Shown: in pieces, positions 54,318 through 62,509 of the stretch | Numbering within the stretch: position 1 is the first letter of the stretch | How the letters are laid out: each line of letters opens with the position of its first letter | Assembly (NCBI RefSeq): GCF_947487915.1 | Contig: NZ_CANKYH010000007.1 | Location: forward strand, 1 to 64,000 | Source of the DNA: an uncultured Serinicoccus sp. | GTDB taxonomy: Bacteria; Actinomycetota; Actinomycetes; Actinomycetales; Dermatophilaceae | Reading direction: 5' to 3' | Length of the DNA stretch: 64,000 nt | Notes under the pieces: model-generated | Database searches by the model: none | Seen by the model: the letters and a program-made list of their open reading frames with translations, nothing else | What the model was told of the DNA's origin: nothing | Translations under genes and position numbers: made by a program

Positions 54318-55604
54318 TCAGCACCCTTCCAGGATCGCGACGACACCCTGGCCGCCGGCCGCGCAGACGGAGATCAACCCGCGCGAGCCGGGCCCCAGGT
54401 CGTGGAGCATCTTGGCCAGGGTGGCCACGATACGACCGCCGGTGGCGGCGAACGGGTGTCCGGCGGCCAGCGAGGAGCCGTGGACGTTGAGCCTGCTGCG
54501 GTCCACCGTGCCGAGCGGGCCGTCCAACCCCAGCCTCCCGGTGCAGAACTCCTCGGACTCCCAGGCGGCCAGGGTGGCCAGGACCGTGGAGGCGAAGGCC
54601 TCGTGGATCTCGAACCGGTCGATGTCGTCCAGGGTCAGCCCCTGACGAGCGAGGAGGCGGGGGACGGCGTACGCAGGAGCCATGAGCAGCCCCTCGTCGC
54701 CGGACACGTAGTCCACGGCCGCGACCTCGGCGTCCACGAAGCGGGCCAGGGCGGGCAGCCGGTGCTCGGCCGCCCACTGCGGACTCCCGAGGAGCACCAG
54801 CGCGGCCCCGTCGGACAAGGGCGTGGAGTTGCCGGCCGTCATCGTCGCGCCCTCCCCCTTGCCGAAGACGGGGGACAGTCCGGCGAGCTTGTCGACGGAG
54901 GTCTCCGGTCGCAGCCCCTCGTCGCGGGAAAGCCGCAGGAAGCCGGTGGCGAGGTCGTCGAAGAAGCCGGCGTCCCACGCCGCCGCGAGCTGGTGGTGGC
55001 TGGCCGCCGCGAGCTCGTCCTGCGCCTCCCGGGTGATGCCCCACTCCCGGGCGGTCAGGGCCTGGTGCTCCCCCATCGACAGGCCCGTGCGTGGCTCGGC
55101 GTTGCGCGGCGTCTCCGGGGCGAGGTCACCGGGGCGGACCGCCGCCAGCGCCTTGGCCCGGGCCATCGGGGTGCGTGCCCTGCTGGCGCCGAGCAGGGCC
55201 TTGCGCAGCCCCTCGCCGACCGCGATGGGCGCATCGCTGGCCGAGTCCACGCCCCCGGCGACACCGGAGTCGACCTGCCCGAGCCGGATCTTGTTGGCGA
55301 CCTGGATGACCGTCTCCAGGCCGGTGCCGCAGGCCTGCTGCAGGTCGTAGGCCGGAGTCGTCGCGGCGAGCGCCGACCCCAGGACCGCCTCCCGGGTGAG
55401 GTTGAAGTCGCGGGCGTGCTTGAGCACGGCGCCCGCGGCGACCTCGCCCAGGCGCTCGCCCGCCAGCCCGAAGCGGGCGACGAGCCCGTCGAGGGTGGAC
55501 GTGAGCATGGCCTGGTTGGAGGCATCGGCATAGGCACCCCCCGCCTTGCCGAACGGGATCCGGTTGCCGCCGAGGATGACGGCATCGGTGAGCTGGTCGG
55601 GCAT
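54318..55604 (-). CDS. Acetyl-CoA acetyltransferase (thiolase)
   Basis: The 428-residue thiolase has the nucleophile Cys92 (QQACGTGLET), His383 (AAGHPFAATG) and Cys414 (SVCAAGGQG). It can cleave 3-ketoacyl-CoA or condense two acyl-CoAs. GAGGAGATCTCCCC lies before the ATG. With FabG and MaoC it forms an operon like the mycobacterial fadA2-fabG4-htdX set, divergent from a TetR regulator. Confidence 0.92.
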   Translation of the reverse strand: MPDQLTDAVILGGNRIPFGKAGGAYADASNQAMLTSTLDGLVARFGLAGERLGEVAAGAVLKHARDFNLTREAVLGSALAATTPAYDLQQACGTGLETVIQVANKIRLGQVDSGVAGGVDSASDAPIAVGEGLRKALLGASRARTPMARAKALAAVRPGDLAPETPRNAEPRTGLSMGEHQALTAREWGITREAQDELAAASHHQLAAAWDAGFFDDLATGFLRLSRDEGLRPETSVDKLAGLSPVFGKGEGATMTAGNSTPLSDGAALVLLGSPQWAAEHRLPALARFVDAEVAAVDYVSGDEGLLMAPAYAVPRLLARQGLTLDDIDRFEIHEAFASTVLATLAAWESEEFCTGRLGLDGPLGTVDRSRLNVHGSSLAAGHPFAATGGRIVATLAKMLHDLGPGSRGLISVCAAGGQGVVAILEGC

Positions 55605-55656
55605 GGGGAGATCTCCTCGCGGGCGGGGTCACGACGGGGCAACTATCTGATACCGA

Positions 55657-55671
55657 CTGTAGCCGATACAG
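55657..55671. promoter_or_regulatory. candidate TetR operator CTGTA-GCCGA-TACAG
   Basis: A perfect 5-5-5 inverted repeat lies in the 91-base gap between the thiolase and TetR genes, with a flanking related half CTGATAC (55647-55653). It overlaps the -35 region of tetR (-10 TACTCT 55683-55688). The regulator probably controls both directions. Confidence 0.5.
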
Positions 55672-55695
55672 CGGGTACGCGGTACTCTCGAGGGT

Positions 55696-56370
55696 ATGAC
55701 GATCCAGACCGCCGGGCCGGGCCGGGCCGCGGCCGAGCCCCGGGACGGGCGGGACTCCCGGTGGGAGGCCCACCGCACCCGCCGCCGCCGACAGCTCGTC
55801 GAGGCCGCCCTCAAGGCGATCCGCCGCCACGGTGCCGGTGTCGGCATGGACGAGATCGCCGCGCAGGCCGGCACCAGCAAGACCGTGCTCTACCGCCACC
55901 TGGGGGACCGGGCCGGGCTGTACGGCGCCGTCGTGCAGGCGGTCGACGAGAACGTCCTCACCGACCTGGAGGCTGCACAGCAGCAGGGTGGTGACGTCGT
56001 CACCCGGATCGAGGCCATGGTGCGGTCCTACCTGGCGCTGGTGCAGCGGGACCCGGAGATCTACCGCTTCGTCATGACCCGCCCCCTGGAGACCACCGAG
56101 GGCGATCCCGACGACCCGGTGCATCGACTCACCGACCGGGTCGGCGAGCAGATCGCCGTCGCGATCCGGGACCACCTGGTCGCCGCCGGCCGCGCGGCCG
56201 AGGCGGACACGCTGGCCCTGGCCTGGGGCCACGGCATCGTCGGGCTCGTGCGCGCCAGCGCCGACCACTTCCTCACCGGCCGCAGCACCACCCAGCTCAG
56301 CGTCGACGCGGCCACCCACGCCGTCGTCGAGCTCATCCGACCAGCACTCGCAGGAGGACCCCGCCCATGA
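55696..56370 (+). CDS. TetR-family transcriptional regulator
   Basis: The 224-residue protein has an N-terminal TetR helix-turn-helix (about 40-75, MDEIAAQAGTSKTVLYRHLG) and a helical ligand domain. Nothing in the ligand domain identifies the inducer; an acyl-CoA is inferred from the neighbours. TACTCT lies seven bases before the ATG (leaderless). Its stop overlaps the start of the next gene (ATGA). Confidence 0.88.
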   Translation: MTIQTAGPGRAAAEPRDGRDSRWEAHRTRRRRQLVEAALKAIRRHGAGVGMDEIAAQAGTSKTVLYRHLGDRAGLYGAVVQAVDENVLTDLEAAQQQGGDVVTRIEAMVRSYLALVQRDPEIYRFVMTRPLETTEGDPDDPVHRLTDRVGEQIAVAIRDHLVAAGRAAEADTLALAWGHGIVGLVRASADHFLTGRSTTQLSVDAATHAVVELIRPALAGGPRP

Positions 56371-58412
56371 CCACGTCCGCCCAGCCGCAGACCCACACCC
56401 CGCAGCCGGACACCGACGTCAGCATGCCCGCCAGTGCCGACGCGGCGGCGACCCGACCGCGCTCGCAGGAGGAGCTCACCGACCTCGGTGAGGCGCTGCG
56501 CCGGGCGACCGGAGGCCGCTACGGCCCGGTCCGCGACCTCGCCCGGGCGACCGTCTCGGCCGCGACGATGGTGCGCGACCCCGAGCTCACGATGCCGCAG
56601 GCCCGCGAGTGGACCACCGACGCCCTGCGGCGGCTCGTCGACCTGGGGATGGCCGGGAGCGGCTTCCCCGTGGCCCAGGGAGGCCTGGACGACGTCGGTC
56701 GCTCCTGCGTCGACTTCGAGATGACCGCCCACGGGGACCTGTCGCTGACGGTGAAGTCCGGCGTCCACTTCGGCCTCTACGGCGGGGCCGTCACCGCGCT
56801 CGGCACGCAGTGGCACCACGAGACCTTCCTGCCGCCCATCCTGTCCATGGAGCAGGTCGGGTGCTACGCCATGACCGAGTTCGGGCACGGGTCGGACGTC
56901 GCGTCCTTGGAGACCACGCATACCTATGACCCGAGCACGGACGAGATCGTCGTGCACTCCCCCACCCCCTCGGCGACCAAGACCTACATCGGCGCGGCCG
57001 CCCACGACGCGCACGTCGCCACGGTCTACGGCCAGCTCGTCGTGGACGGGGAGTCGCACGGCGTGCACGTCGTCGTGGTCCCGATCCGCGACGAGGACGG
57101 GCACCCCGCGCCCGGCGTCACGCTCGGCGACAACGGCGCCAAGGGCGGGCTGGCCGGGGTGGACAACGGGACGATCACCTTCGACCAGGTGCGGGTCCCG
57201 CGCAGCCACCTGCTGAACCGCTACGGCGGGATCGACGACGAGGGCCGCTACGTCTCCGACATCGACAGCGACGGCAAGCGCTTCTTCACCATGCTCGGGA
57301 CCCTGGTGCGCGGGCGCATCTGCGTGGCGGCCGGCGCCGCCACCGCGTCCCGCAAGGCGCTCTCCATCGCCACGCGGTATGCCCTGCGCCGGCGCCAGTT
57401 CAGCGCGCCCGGGCACGACGGCGAGGTCCTCCTGCTGGACTACCTCGCCCACCAGCGCAAGCTCATCCCCGGCATCGCCACCGCCTACGCCCACATGTTC
57501 GCGGTCAACGAGCTCACCGAGCGGCTGCAGGAGCTGCACGAGATGCCGACCAAGGACCAGGAGGCGCAGCGCGAGCTGGAGACCCGGGCCGCCGGGCTCA
57601 AGGCCGTCACCACCCGGTTCGGCAACGACACCATCCAGATGTGCCGCGAGGCGTGCGGCGGCGCGGGCTACCTCGCCGAGAACGGCCTCACCACGCTGCG
57701 TGGCGACGCGGACGTCTTCGCCACCTTCGAGGGCGACAACACGGTGCTGCTGCAGCTCGTCGCCAAGGGTCTGCTCTCGGGATACAAGGAGATGTGGGGC
57801 GACCTCGACATGCGCGGCATGGTGCAGTTCGCCGCGCGCGCCTTCGGCGGCCAGTTCGTCGAGGCCACGGCCGCCCGGCCGCTGGTCGAGCGGCTGCGCT
57901 CGGCGGCCGCCCGCAAGGGCGACGACGACACCCTGCTCGATCGCGGCTGGCACCTGGCGATGTTCGCCGACCGTGAGCGCCACGTCCTGGAGACCCTCGC
58001 GACCCGGCTGCGCCGCCGCGCCGACGACCAGGACTCCTTCGAGGCCTTCAACTCGGCGCAGGACCACGTGCTCCTCGCGGCGCGCACCCACATGGACCGG
58101 GTCGTGCTGGAGGCCTTCGTCTCCGGGGTCGAGGCGTGCGAGGACGAGCAGGTCCGTGAGGTGCTCGAACGGCTCTGCTCGCTCTACGCCCTCAGCTCCA
58201 TCGACGCCGACGCCGGCTGGTTCCAGGCCCACCACCGGATGTCGGCGGGCCGCGCCAAGGCCGTCATCGCCCAGATCAACACGCTGTGCGCCGAGCTGCG
58301 GCCGCAGGCGCTCGAGCTGGTCGAGGGCCTGGGCATCCCCGAGCCCTGGCTCAACTCCCAGATGCTGCAGGACGAGACCGCCGCCCGCTGGACGCCCGGC
58401 GCCCCGGTCTGA
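56367..58412 (+). CDS. Acyl-CoA oxidase/dehydrogenase-family protein
   Basis: A 681-residue flavoprotein, much longer than ordinary acyl-CoA dehydrogenases. It has MTEFGHGSDV, RRRQFSAPG, CGGAGYLAENG and FATFEGDNTVLLQL with the catalytic Glu at about residue 455; the EGDNTV motif and length are those of acyl-CoA oxidases. It introduces the 2,3-double bond into acyl-CoA. Whether the electrons go to oxygen or an ETF cannot be seen. It is coupled to tetR by an ATGA overlap. Confidence 0.87.
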   Translation: MTTSAQPQTHTPQPDTDVSMPASADAAATRPRSQEELTDLGEALRRATGGRYGPVRDLARATVSAATMVRDPELTMPQAREWTTDALRRLVDLGMAGSGFPVAQGGLDDVGRSCVDFEMTAHGDLSLTVKSGVHFGLYGGAVTALGTQWHHETFLPPILSMEQVGCYAMTEFGHGSDVASLETTHTYDPSTDEIVVHSPTPSATKTYIGAAAHDAHVATVYGQLVVDGESHGVHVVVVPIRDEDGHPAPGVTLGDNGAKGGLAGVDNGTITFDQVRVPRSHLLNRYGGIDDEGRYVSDIDSDGKRFFTMLGTLVRGRICVAAGAATASRKALSIATRYALRRRQFSAPGHDGEVLLLDYLAHQRKLIPGIATAYAHMFAVNELTERLQELHEMPTKDQEAQRELETRAAGLKAVTTRFGNDTIQMCREACGGAGYLAENGLTTLRGDADVFATFEGDNTVLLQLVAKGLLSGYKEMWGDLDMRGMVQFAARAFGGQFVEATAARPLVERLRSAAARKGDDDTLLDRGWHLAMFADRERHVLETLATRLRRRADDQDSFEAFNSAQDHVLLAARTHMDRVVLEAFVSGVEACEDEQVREVLERLCSLYALSSIDADAGWFQAHHRMSAGRAKAVIAQINTLCAELRPQALELVEGLGIPEPWLNSQMLQDETAARWTPGAPV

Positions 58413-58419
58413 GCGCCGC

Positions 58420-58986
58420 TCAGCGCACGCCGTGCGCCCACAGGTCGCGCAGCAGCGCCACCTCGGCGAGGTGGTGGATGACCTCGCGGTTGATGTGCAG
58501 CACGAGGGTGAGCATCGGGGCGTCCGCCCACGGACCCTCCGCCGGCCCCACCGGGCGCCCCAGCGCCTCCTCGTCGAGCCCGCGCACCCCGGCCGACCAG
58601 GCGGCATACGCCGCGTCCAGCTGGTCGAGCGCCCCGGCCGCGGTGCCCGCGTAGTCCCAGCTGAGGATGTCCGCCGGTGGGCCGCCGAAGTGGCTGTGCG
58701 CGCGGGCGCCCAGCACCCCGACGACGACGTGTCCGAGCCGCCACGCGATCGAGGTGACGGGCGCCGGCTCCGGCTCCGGGTGAGCCCAGTCCAGGAGCCA
58801 CTGCCCGCCCCCGGCCCGCGCCGTCACCGAGGGTGGTGGTGCGGCGTCCCGCGGACGCGCGCTCCAGGTGCCCGGGGCGGACTCCCAGAGATACTCCTCG
58901 TCCGTCAGCCCGTCCAGCCTCGGTCTTGCCTGCCCGTGCCAGTGCCAGTCCAGCTGCTCCAGCAGATCCGTCGTCAGTGCGTCCAT
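58420..58986 (-). CDS. DinB-superfamily protein
   Basis: A 188-residue four-helix-bundle protein; WRLGHVVVGVLG and INREVIHHLAEVALLRDLW carry the conserved His residues that bind a metal in DinB/YfiT-like proteins. Many relatives are thiol-dependent transferases or hydrolases; the substrate is unknown. It is divergent from a WYL regulator and ends 7 bases from the convergent oxidase gene. Confidence 0.78.
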   Translation of the reverse strand: MDALTTDLLEQLDWHWHGQARPRLDGLTDEEYLWESAPGTWSARPRDAAPPPSVTARAGGGQWLLDWAHPEPEPAPVTSIAWRLGHVVVGVLGARAHSHFGGPPADILSWDYAGTAAGALDQLDAAYAAWSAGVRGLDEEALGRPVGPAEGPWADAPMLTLVLHINREVIHHLAEVALLRDLWAHGVR

Positions 58987-59008
58987 ACGCCGAGGACACC
59001 ACGCGAGC

Positions 59009-59025
59009 CGGACAGGTGATGTCCG
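59009..59025. promoter_or_regulatory. candidate operator CGGACA-GGTGA-TGTCCG
   Basis: A perfect 6-bp inverted repeat with 5-base centre in the 60-base gap between the divergent DinB and WYL genes. It is 10 bases upstream of the putative -10 CACAGT (59035-59040) of the WYL gene. Confidence 0.55.
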
Positions 59026-59046
59026 CGGTCGTGGCACAGTGGCGCC

Positions 59047-60018
59047 ATGACCGATCCGACGACCCGGGTGCTGAGGTTGCTGGGGCTCTTCCAGACGCGG
59101 GCGCTGTGGACCTCCGAGGAGCTCGCCGAGCGGCTCGGCGTGACCACCCGCAGCATCCGGCGCGACATCGACCGGTTGCGCGAGCTCGGCTACCCGGTGC
59201 GGGCCAGCAGTGGGACCGGGGGCGGCTACCAGCTGGGCGCAGGGGGCTCGCTGCCCCCGCTGCTGCTCGCCGAGGACGAGGCGGTCGCCATCGCCGTGTG
59301 CCTGCGGCTGGCCGCCGGCGGCAGCGTGGCCGGCGTCGCCGACAGCGCGGTGCGGATCCTCGCCAAGCTCGACCAGGTCATGCCGGGCTCGGCCCGCGAG
59401 CAGGTCTCCGCGCTCCACGACAGCCTGGTCACCGTCGGCACCCCCGCCGCGGTGGTCGACCCCTCGATCCTCATGGCGGCCTCGCGCGCCTGCCGCGACC
59501 GGCTGCGCGCGACGCTGCGGTACGTCGCTCGCGACGGCGAGGAGTCGTGGCGCCGGATCGAGCCCGCCAGCCTGGTCGCGGTGAGCTACCGGTGGTACCT
59601 GCTCGCCTTCGACCTCGACCGGGACGACTGGCGCAGCTTTCGACTGGACCGGGTCCAGGAGCTCGTCGTGGGCACCCTGCGCGGCGCCGTCCGCGAGGTC
59701 CCCGACCCCGCGGCCTACATCACCCGGTCGGTGACCCGCTCCCCCTACCGGTTCGTGGCGACCGCCCGGGTCCGGATGTCCCTGCCGGACCTGGCTGACC
59801 GGGTGTCGCCGCTGGCCGGGGAGATCCGCGACCTGGGCGAGGGGTGGTGCGAGCTCGTGACCGGCGGGGAGTCACTGGACTACCTCGTCGTGGAGCTGCT
59901 CCTGCTGGGCGCGGAGGTCGAGGTGGTGGACCCGCCCGAGCTGGTCGAGCACCTGCGGACGGTGCTCGACCGGCTCGGGGGCGGGGGCCAGGGCAGCGCG
60001 CGTCGCAGCAGCCCGTAG
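59047..60018 (+). CDS. WYL-domain HTH regulator (YafY/DeoR-like)
   Basis: The 323-residue protein has an N-terminal winged helix (EELAERLGVTTRSIRRDIDR, about 23-42) and a WYL domain in the middle (VAVSYRWYLLAFDLDRDDWR). Members sense nucleotides, nucleic acids or other ligands and often control a divergent enzyme gene such as the DinB gene here. CACAGT is six bases before the ATG. Confidence 0.87.
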   Translation: MTDPTTRVLRLLGLFQTRALWTSEELAERLGVTTRSIRRDIDRLRELGYPVRASSGTGGGYQLGAGGSLPPLLLAEDEAVAIAVCLRLAAGGSVAGVADSAVRILAKLDQVMPGSAREQVSALHDSLVTVGTPAAVVDPSILMAASRACRDRLRATLRYVARDGEESWRRIEPASLVAVSYRWYLLAFDLDRDDWRSFRLDRVQELVVGTLRGAVREVPDPAAYITRSVTRSPYRFVATARVRMSLPDLADRVSPLAGEIRDLGEGWCELVTGGESLDYLVVELLLLGAEVEVVDPPELVEHLRTVLDRLGGGGQGSARRSSP

Positions 60019-60221
60019 GACGCCAGCGCCAGGAGCGCACGAGGTAGAGCAGGCCCGCCACGGCCCGGCCCTCGGACCAGACGCCGGGCACCTGGAAGAA
60101 GACGCTGACGTCGACCGGCAGCAGGGGCACGTGGGCAGGAAAGGGGTGGTCAGGAGGAGAGGCCGGACCGGGTCGCCGAGCGTGGACCGGGTCGCCGACG
60201 GCGTCCGGGTGCCGGCGGTGG

Positions 60222-61127
60222 TCAGCGGGCGGCGAGGCCCGCCAGCAGCGCGCCGCCGAGGACGACGACCGTGGCGAGGGCATGCGCCCACCCGGCCTGC
60301 TTGAGCACGATGAGCAGCTCGCGCAGGTAGGCCGCAGCAGGATCCGTCGGCACCCGCACCCCCACCACCCGGATCGGCAGCCGGTGCCGTCGGACCAGCC
60401 ACCGGGTCCGCGGAGCGTGGTAGGCGCTGGTCACCACCGCGTAGGGCGGCGGCGCACCCCGGTCGCGCAGCAGCGCCGCGGAGAGCCGGAGGTTCTCCAC
60501 GGTCGTGGTGGCGCGGTCCTCGAGGACGATCGGAGTCAAGGGGTCGACCGCGTGCACCCACCGCCCCATCGCGACGGCCTCGGCGGGGCGACCCCGGGTG
60601 CCGCGGCCTCCGGTGAGCACGAGCGGGAGGGCGGGTGCGTCCTCGTCGAGGCCCCCCTCCTGCTCGCCGGCCCCGTCGCCGCGTCCGGACCCTGCCCCGA
60701 GGGCGGCCCGTGTCGCCAGCCCGCCCCGCAACCGCGCCGCGAGTTCCTCCCCCACCTCGCCGTCCGGCACGGGGGCGCCGAGCACGACGACCGCCCCGCA
60801 GCCGGACGCCGTCCCGGGACGGCAGAGCCGCCACCGCGCCACCAGGAGGATGAGGAGGGCGAGGCCCGGCCAGGCGGCCAGCAGCAGCAGACCCGCGCCC
60901 AGCCCGACCGCGACCGGGCCGGGGGCGTACCCCAGGAGGGTGAGCCCGACGACCGGCACGAGCGCCGTGCCCAGCCCGCCGACCAGCGCCCCGCGGGTGT
61001 CACCGTCGCGGCGGCCCCGCGCGAGCCGGCTCGAGGCATACCTCAGCAGCAGCCCGGGGAGCCCGAGCCCGAGCGCCGCGAGGACGACCCCGCTCCCGAG
61101 GAGCGGGACGAAGAGCGCCTCGCTCAG
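60222..61127 (-). CDS. YdcF/SanA-like membrane protein (DUF218)
   Basis: About 301 residues. The N-terminal part has three to four hydrophobic segments; the DUF218 domain follows with AVVVLGAPVPDGE, LVLTGGRG, AMGRWVHA and IVLEDRATTTVENL, then AVVTSAYHAPRTRWL; a last membrane segment ends the protein. The class may act in envelope biogenesis. No ATG, GTG or TTG fits the N-terminus; CTG at 61127, overlapping the ornithine aminotransferase stop (CTGA), is the best guess. 60019-60221 holds no clear gene. Confidence 0.68.
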   Translation of the reverse strand: MSEALFVPLLGSGVVLAALGLGLPGLLLRYASSRLARGRRDGDTRGALVGGLGTALVPVVGLTLLGYAPGPVAVGLGAGLLLLAAWPGLALLILLVARWRLCRPGTASGCGAVVVLGAPVPDGEVGEELAARLRGGLATRAALGAGSGRGDGAGEQEGGLDEDAPALPLVLTGGRGTRGRPAEAVAMGRWVHAVDPLTPIVLEDRATTTVENLRLSAALLRDRGAPPPYAVVTSAYHAPRTRWLVRRHRLPIRVVGVRVPTDPAAAYLRELLIVLKQAGWAHALATVVVLGGALLAGLAAR

Positions 61128-62344
61128 CCGCGGGCCTCGGCGAGCACGGCGGCCAGCGTGTCGGTGACCTGCCTCAGCTCGTCCTCGGTGATCGTCAGCG
61201 GCGGGGCGAGGCGGATGGTCGAGCCGTGGGTGTCCTTGGCGAGGACGCCCCGGTGGGCCAGCGCCTTGCACGCCTCCTTGCCGGTCATCAGGTCCGGGTC
61301 GATGTCGATGCCGGCCCACAGACCGCGCACGCGCACGGCCTTCGCGCCCTGGCCGACCAGCGCGCCGAGCTCTGCGGCGAAGACGCCCTCGAGCTCCTTG
61401 GCGTGCGCCTGGTGCTCGCCCGTGGCGAGCAGGTCGACCACGGCCTTGCCCACCGCGGCCGCGAGCGGGTTGCCGCCGAAGGTCGAGCCGTGGGTGCCGG
61501 GGGTGATGACTCCCATGACGTCGGCGTCCGCGGCGACGGCCGAGACCGGGACGATGCCGCCGCCCAGGGCCTTGCCGAGGGTGTACATGTCGGCCTCGAC
61601 GCCCTCGTACTCGCAGGCCAGCGACGTGCCGGTGCGCCCGAGACCCGACTGGATCTCGTCGGCGATCATGAGGACGTTGGTGCTGGTGCACAGCTCGCGC
61701 AGGCCGGGCAGGTAGCCCTCCGGGGGGATCATGACACCCTGCTCGCCCTGGATCGGCTCCACGAGCACGGCGGCGGTGTTGTCGGTGATCGCCGCCTCGA
61801 CGGCCGCCAGGTCGCCGTAGGGCACCGCGACGAAGCCGGGGGTGTAGGGACCGTAGTGGTCGTGCGCCTCCGGGTCGTCAGAGAAGGAGATGATGGTCGT
61901 CGTGCGGCCGTGGAAGTTGCCGTCCATGACGATGATCTCGGCCTGTCCCTCCGACACGCCCTTGACCTGGTAGGCCCACTTGCGGGCGATCTTGAGCGCC
62001 GTCTCGACGGCCTCCGCACCGGTGTTCATCGGCAGGATCATGTCCTTGCCCACCAGGCGGGCCAGCGCCTCGCAGAACGGGCCGAGCTGGTCGTTGTGGA
62101 AGGCGCGCGAGGTCAGGGTGGAGCGGTCCAGCTGGTCCTTGGCGGCCTGCACCAGGCCCGGGTGCCGGTGCCCGAAGTTCAGGGCCGAGTAACCCGAGAG
62201 CGCGTCGATGTAGGTGCGGCCCTCGACGTCGGTCACGTGGATGCCCTCGGCGTGCCCCACGACCACCGGGAGCGGGCTGTAGTTGTGGGCCGCGACCTGG
62301 TCCTCGAGGTCGATGTAGGCCTGGTTCGTGGACAGCTCAGTCAT
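61124..62344 (-). CDS. rocD: Ornithine aminotransferase
   Basis: Moves the delta-amino group of ornithine to 2-oxoglutarate giving glutamate semialdehyde, in arginine/ornithine use. The 406-residue PLP protein has GHRHPGLVQAAKDQ, NTGAEAVETALKIARKW, DEIQSGLGRTG and the PLP lysine in YTLGKALGGG. The ATG at 62344 lies seven bases after TAGGAT (62352-62357); an in-frame ATG at 62353 overlaps that -10. It is translationally linked to the YdcF gene. Confidence 0.93.
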   Translation of the reverse strand: MTELSTNQAYIDLEDQVAAHNYSPLPVVVGHAEGIHVTDVEGRTYIDALSGYSALNFGHRHPGLVQAAKDQLDRSTLTSRAFHNDQLGPFCEALARLVGKDMILPMNTGAEAVETALKIARKWAYQVKGVSEGQAEIIVMDGNFHGRTTTIISFSDDPEAHDHYGPYTPGFVAVPYGDLAAVEAAITDNTAAVLVEPIQGEQGVMIPPEGYLPGLRELCTSTNVLMIADEIQSGLGRTGTSLACEYEGVEADMYTLGKALGGGIVPVSAVAADADVMGVITPGTHGSTFGGNPLAAAVGKAVVDLLATGEHQAHAKELEGVFAAELGALVGQGAKAVRVRGLWAGIDIDPDLMTGKEACKALAHRGVLAKDTHGSTIRLAPPLTITEDELRQVTDTLAAVLAEARG

Positions 62345-62427
62345 GCTCGTCATCCTAGGGGTCGCGCGGGGGTCGGGAGGCAGGGCCCGGGGGTCGGGGT
62401 GCACGACTCCACCGCACCGTGTAGTCA

Positions 62428-62451
62428 TGCATACCTCAGTATACCTATGCA
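62428..62451. promoter_or_regulatory. candidate operator TGCATA-N12-TATGCA upstream of rocD
   Basis: A perfect 6-bp inverted repeat, with two ATACCT direct repeats in its centre, lies about 84-107 bases upstream of the rocD start in an otherwise GC-rich stretch. Its TGCAT arm matches the one in the argG box. It could bind an arginine- or ornithine-responsive activator. Confidence 0.45.
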
Positions 62452-62460
62452 GCCGGTGCA

Positions 62461-62497
62461 CCGGTGCGGCCCTGACCGCGCATCCGGTGCGGCCCTG
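62461..62497. repeat. 14-bp direct repeat CCGGTGCGGCCCTG
   Basis: Two exact copies (62461-62474 and 62484-62497) lie just after the MFS stop, with a partial third (CCGGTGC) at 62453. Confidence 0.5.
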
Positions 62498-62509
62498 GGG
62501 TCGGGTGGG

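Noticed and set aside
56367..58412. Naming the flavoprotein fadE5 by analogy with the mycobacterial cluster
   Set aside because: Its EGDNTV motif and 681-residue length fit acyl-CoA oxidases better, and its N-terminus does not resemble FadE5.
59720..60283. A minus-strand frame with a protein-like stretch DVSVFFQVPGVW
   Set aside because: It overlaps the end of the WYL gene and the YdcF gene, most of it is Arg/Pro/Ala-rich shadow coding, and no start or ribosome site is convincing; at best a degraded remnant at 60020-60170.
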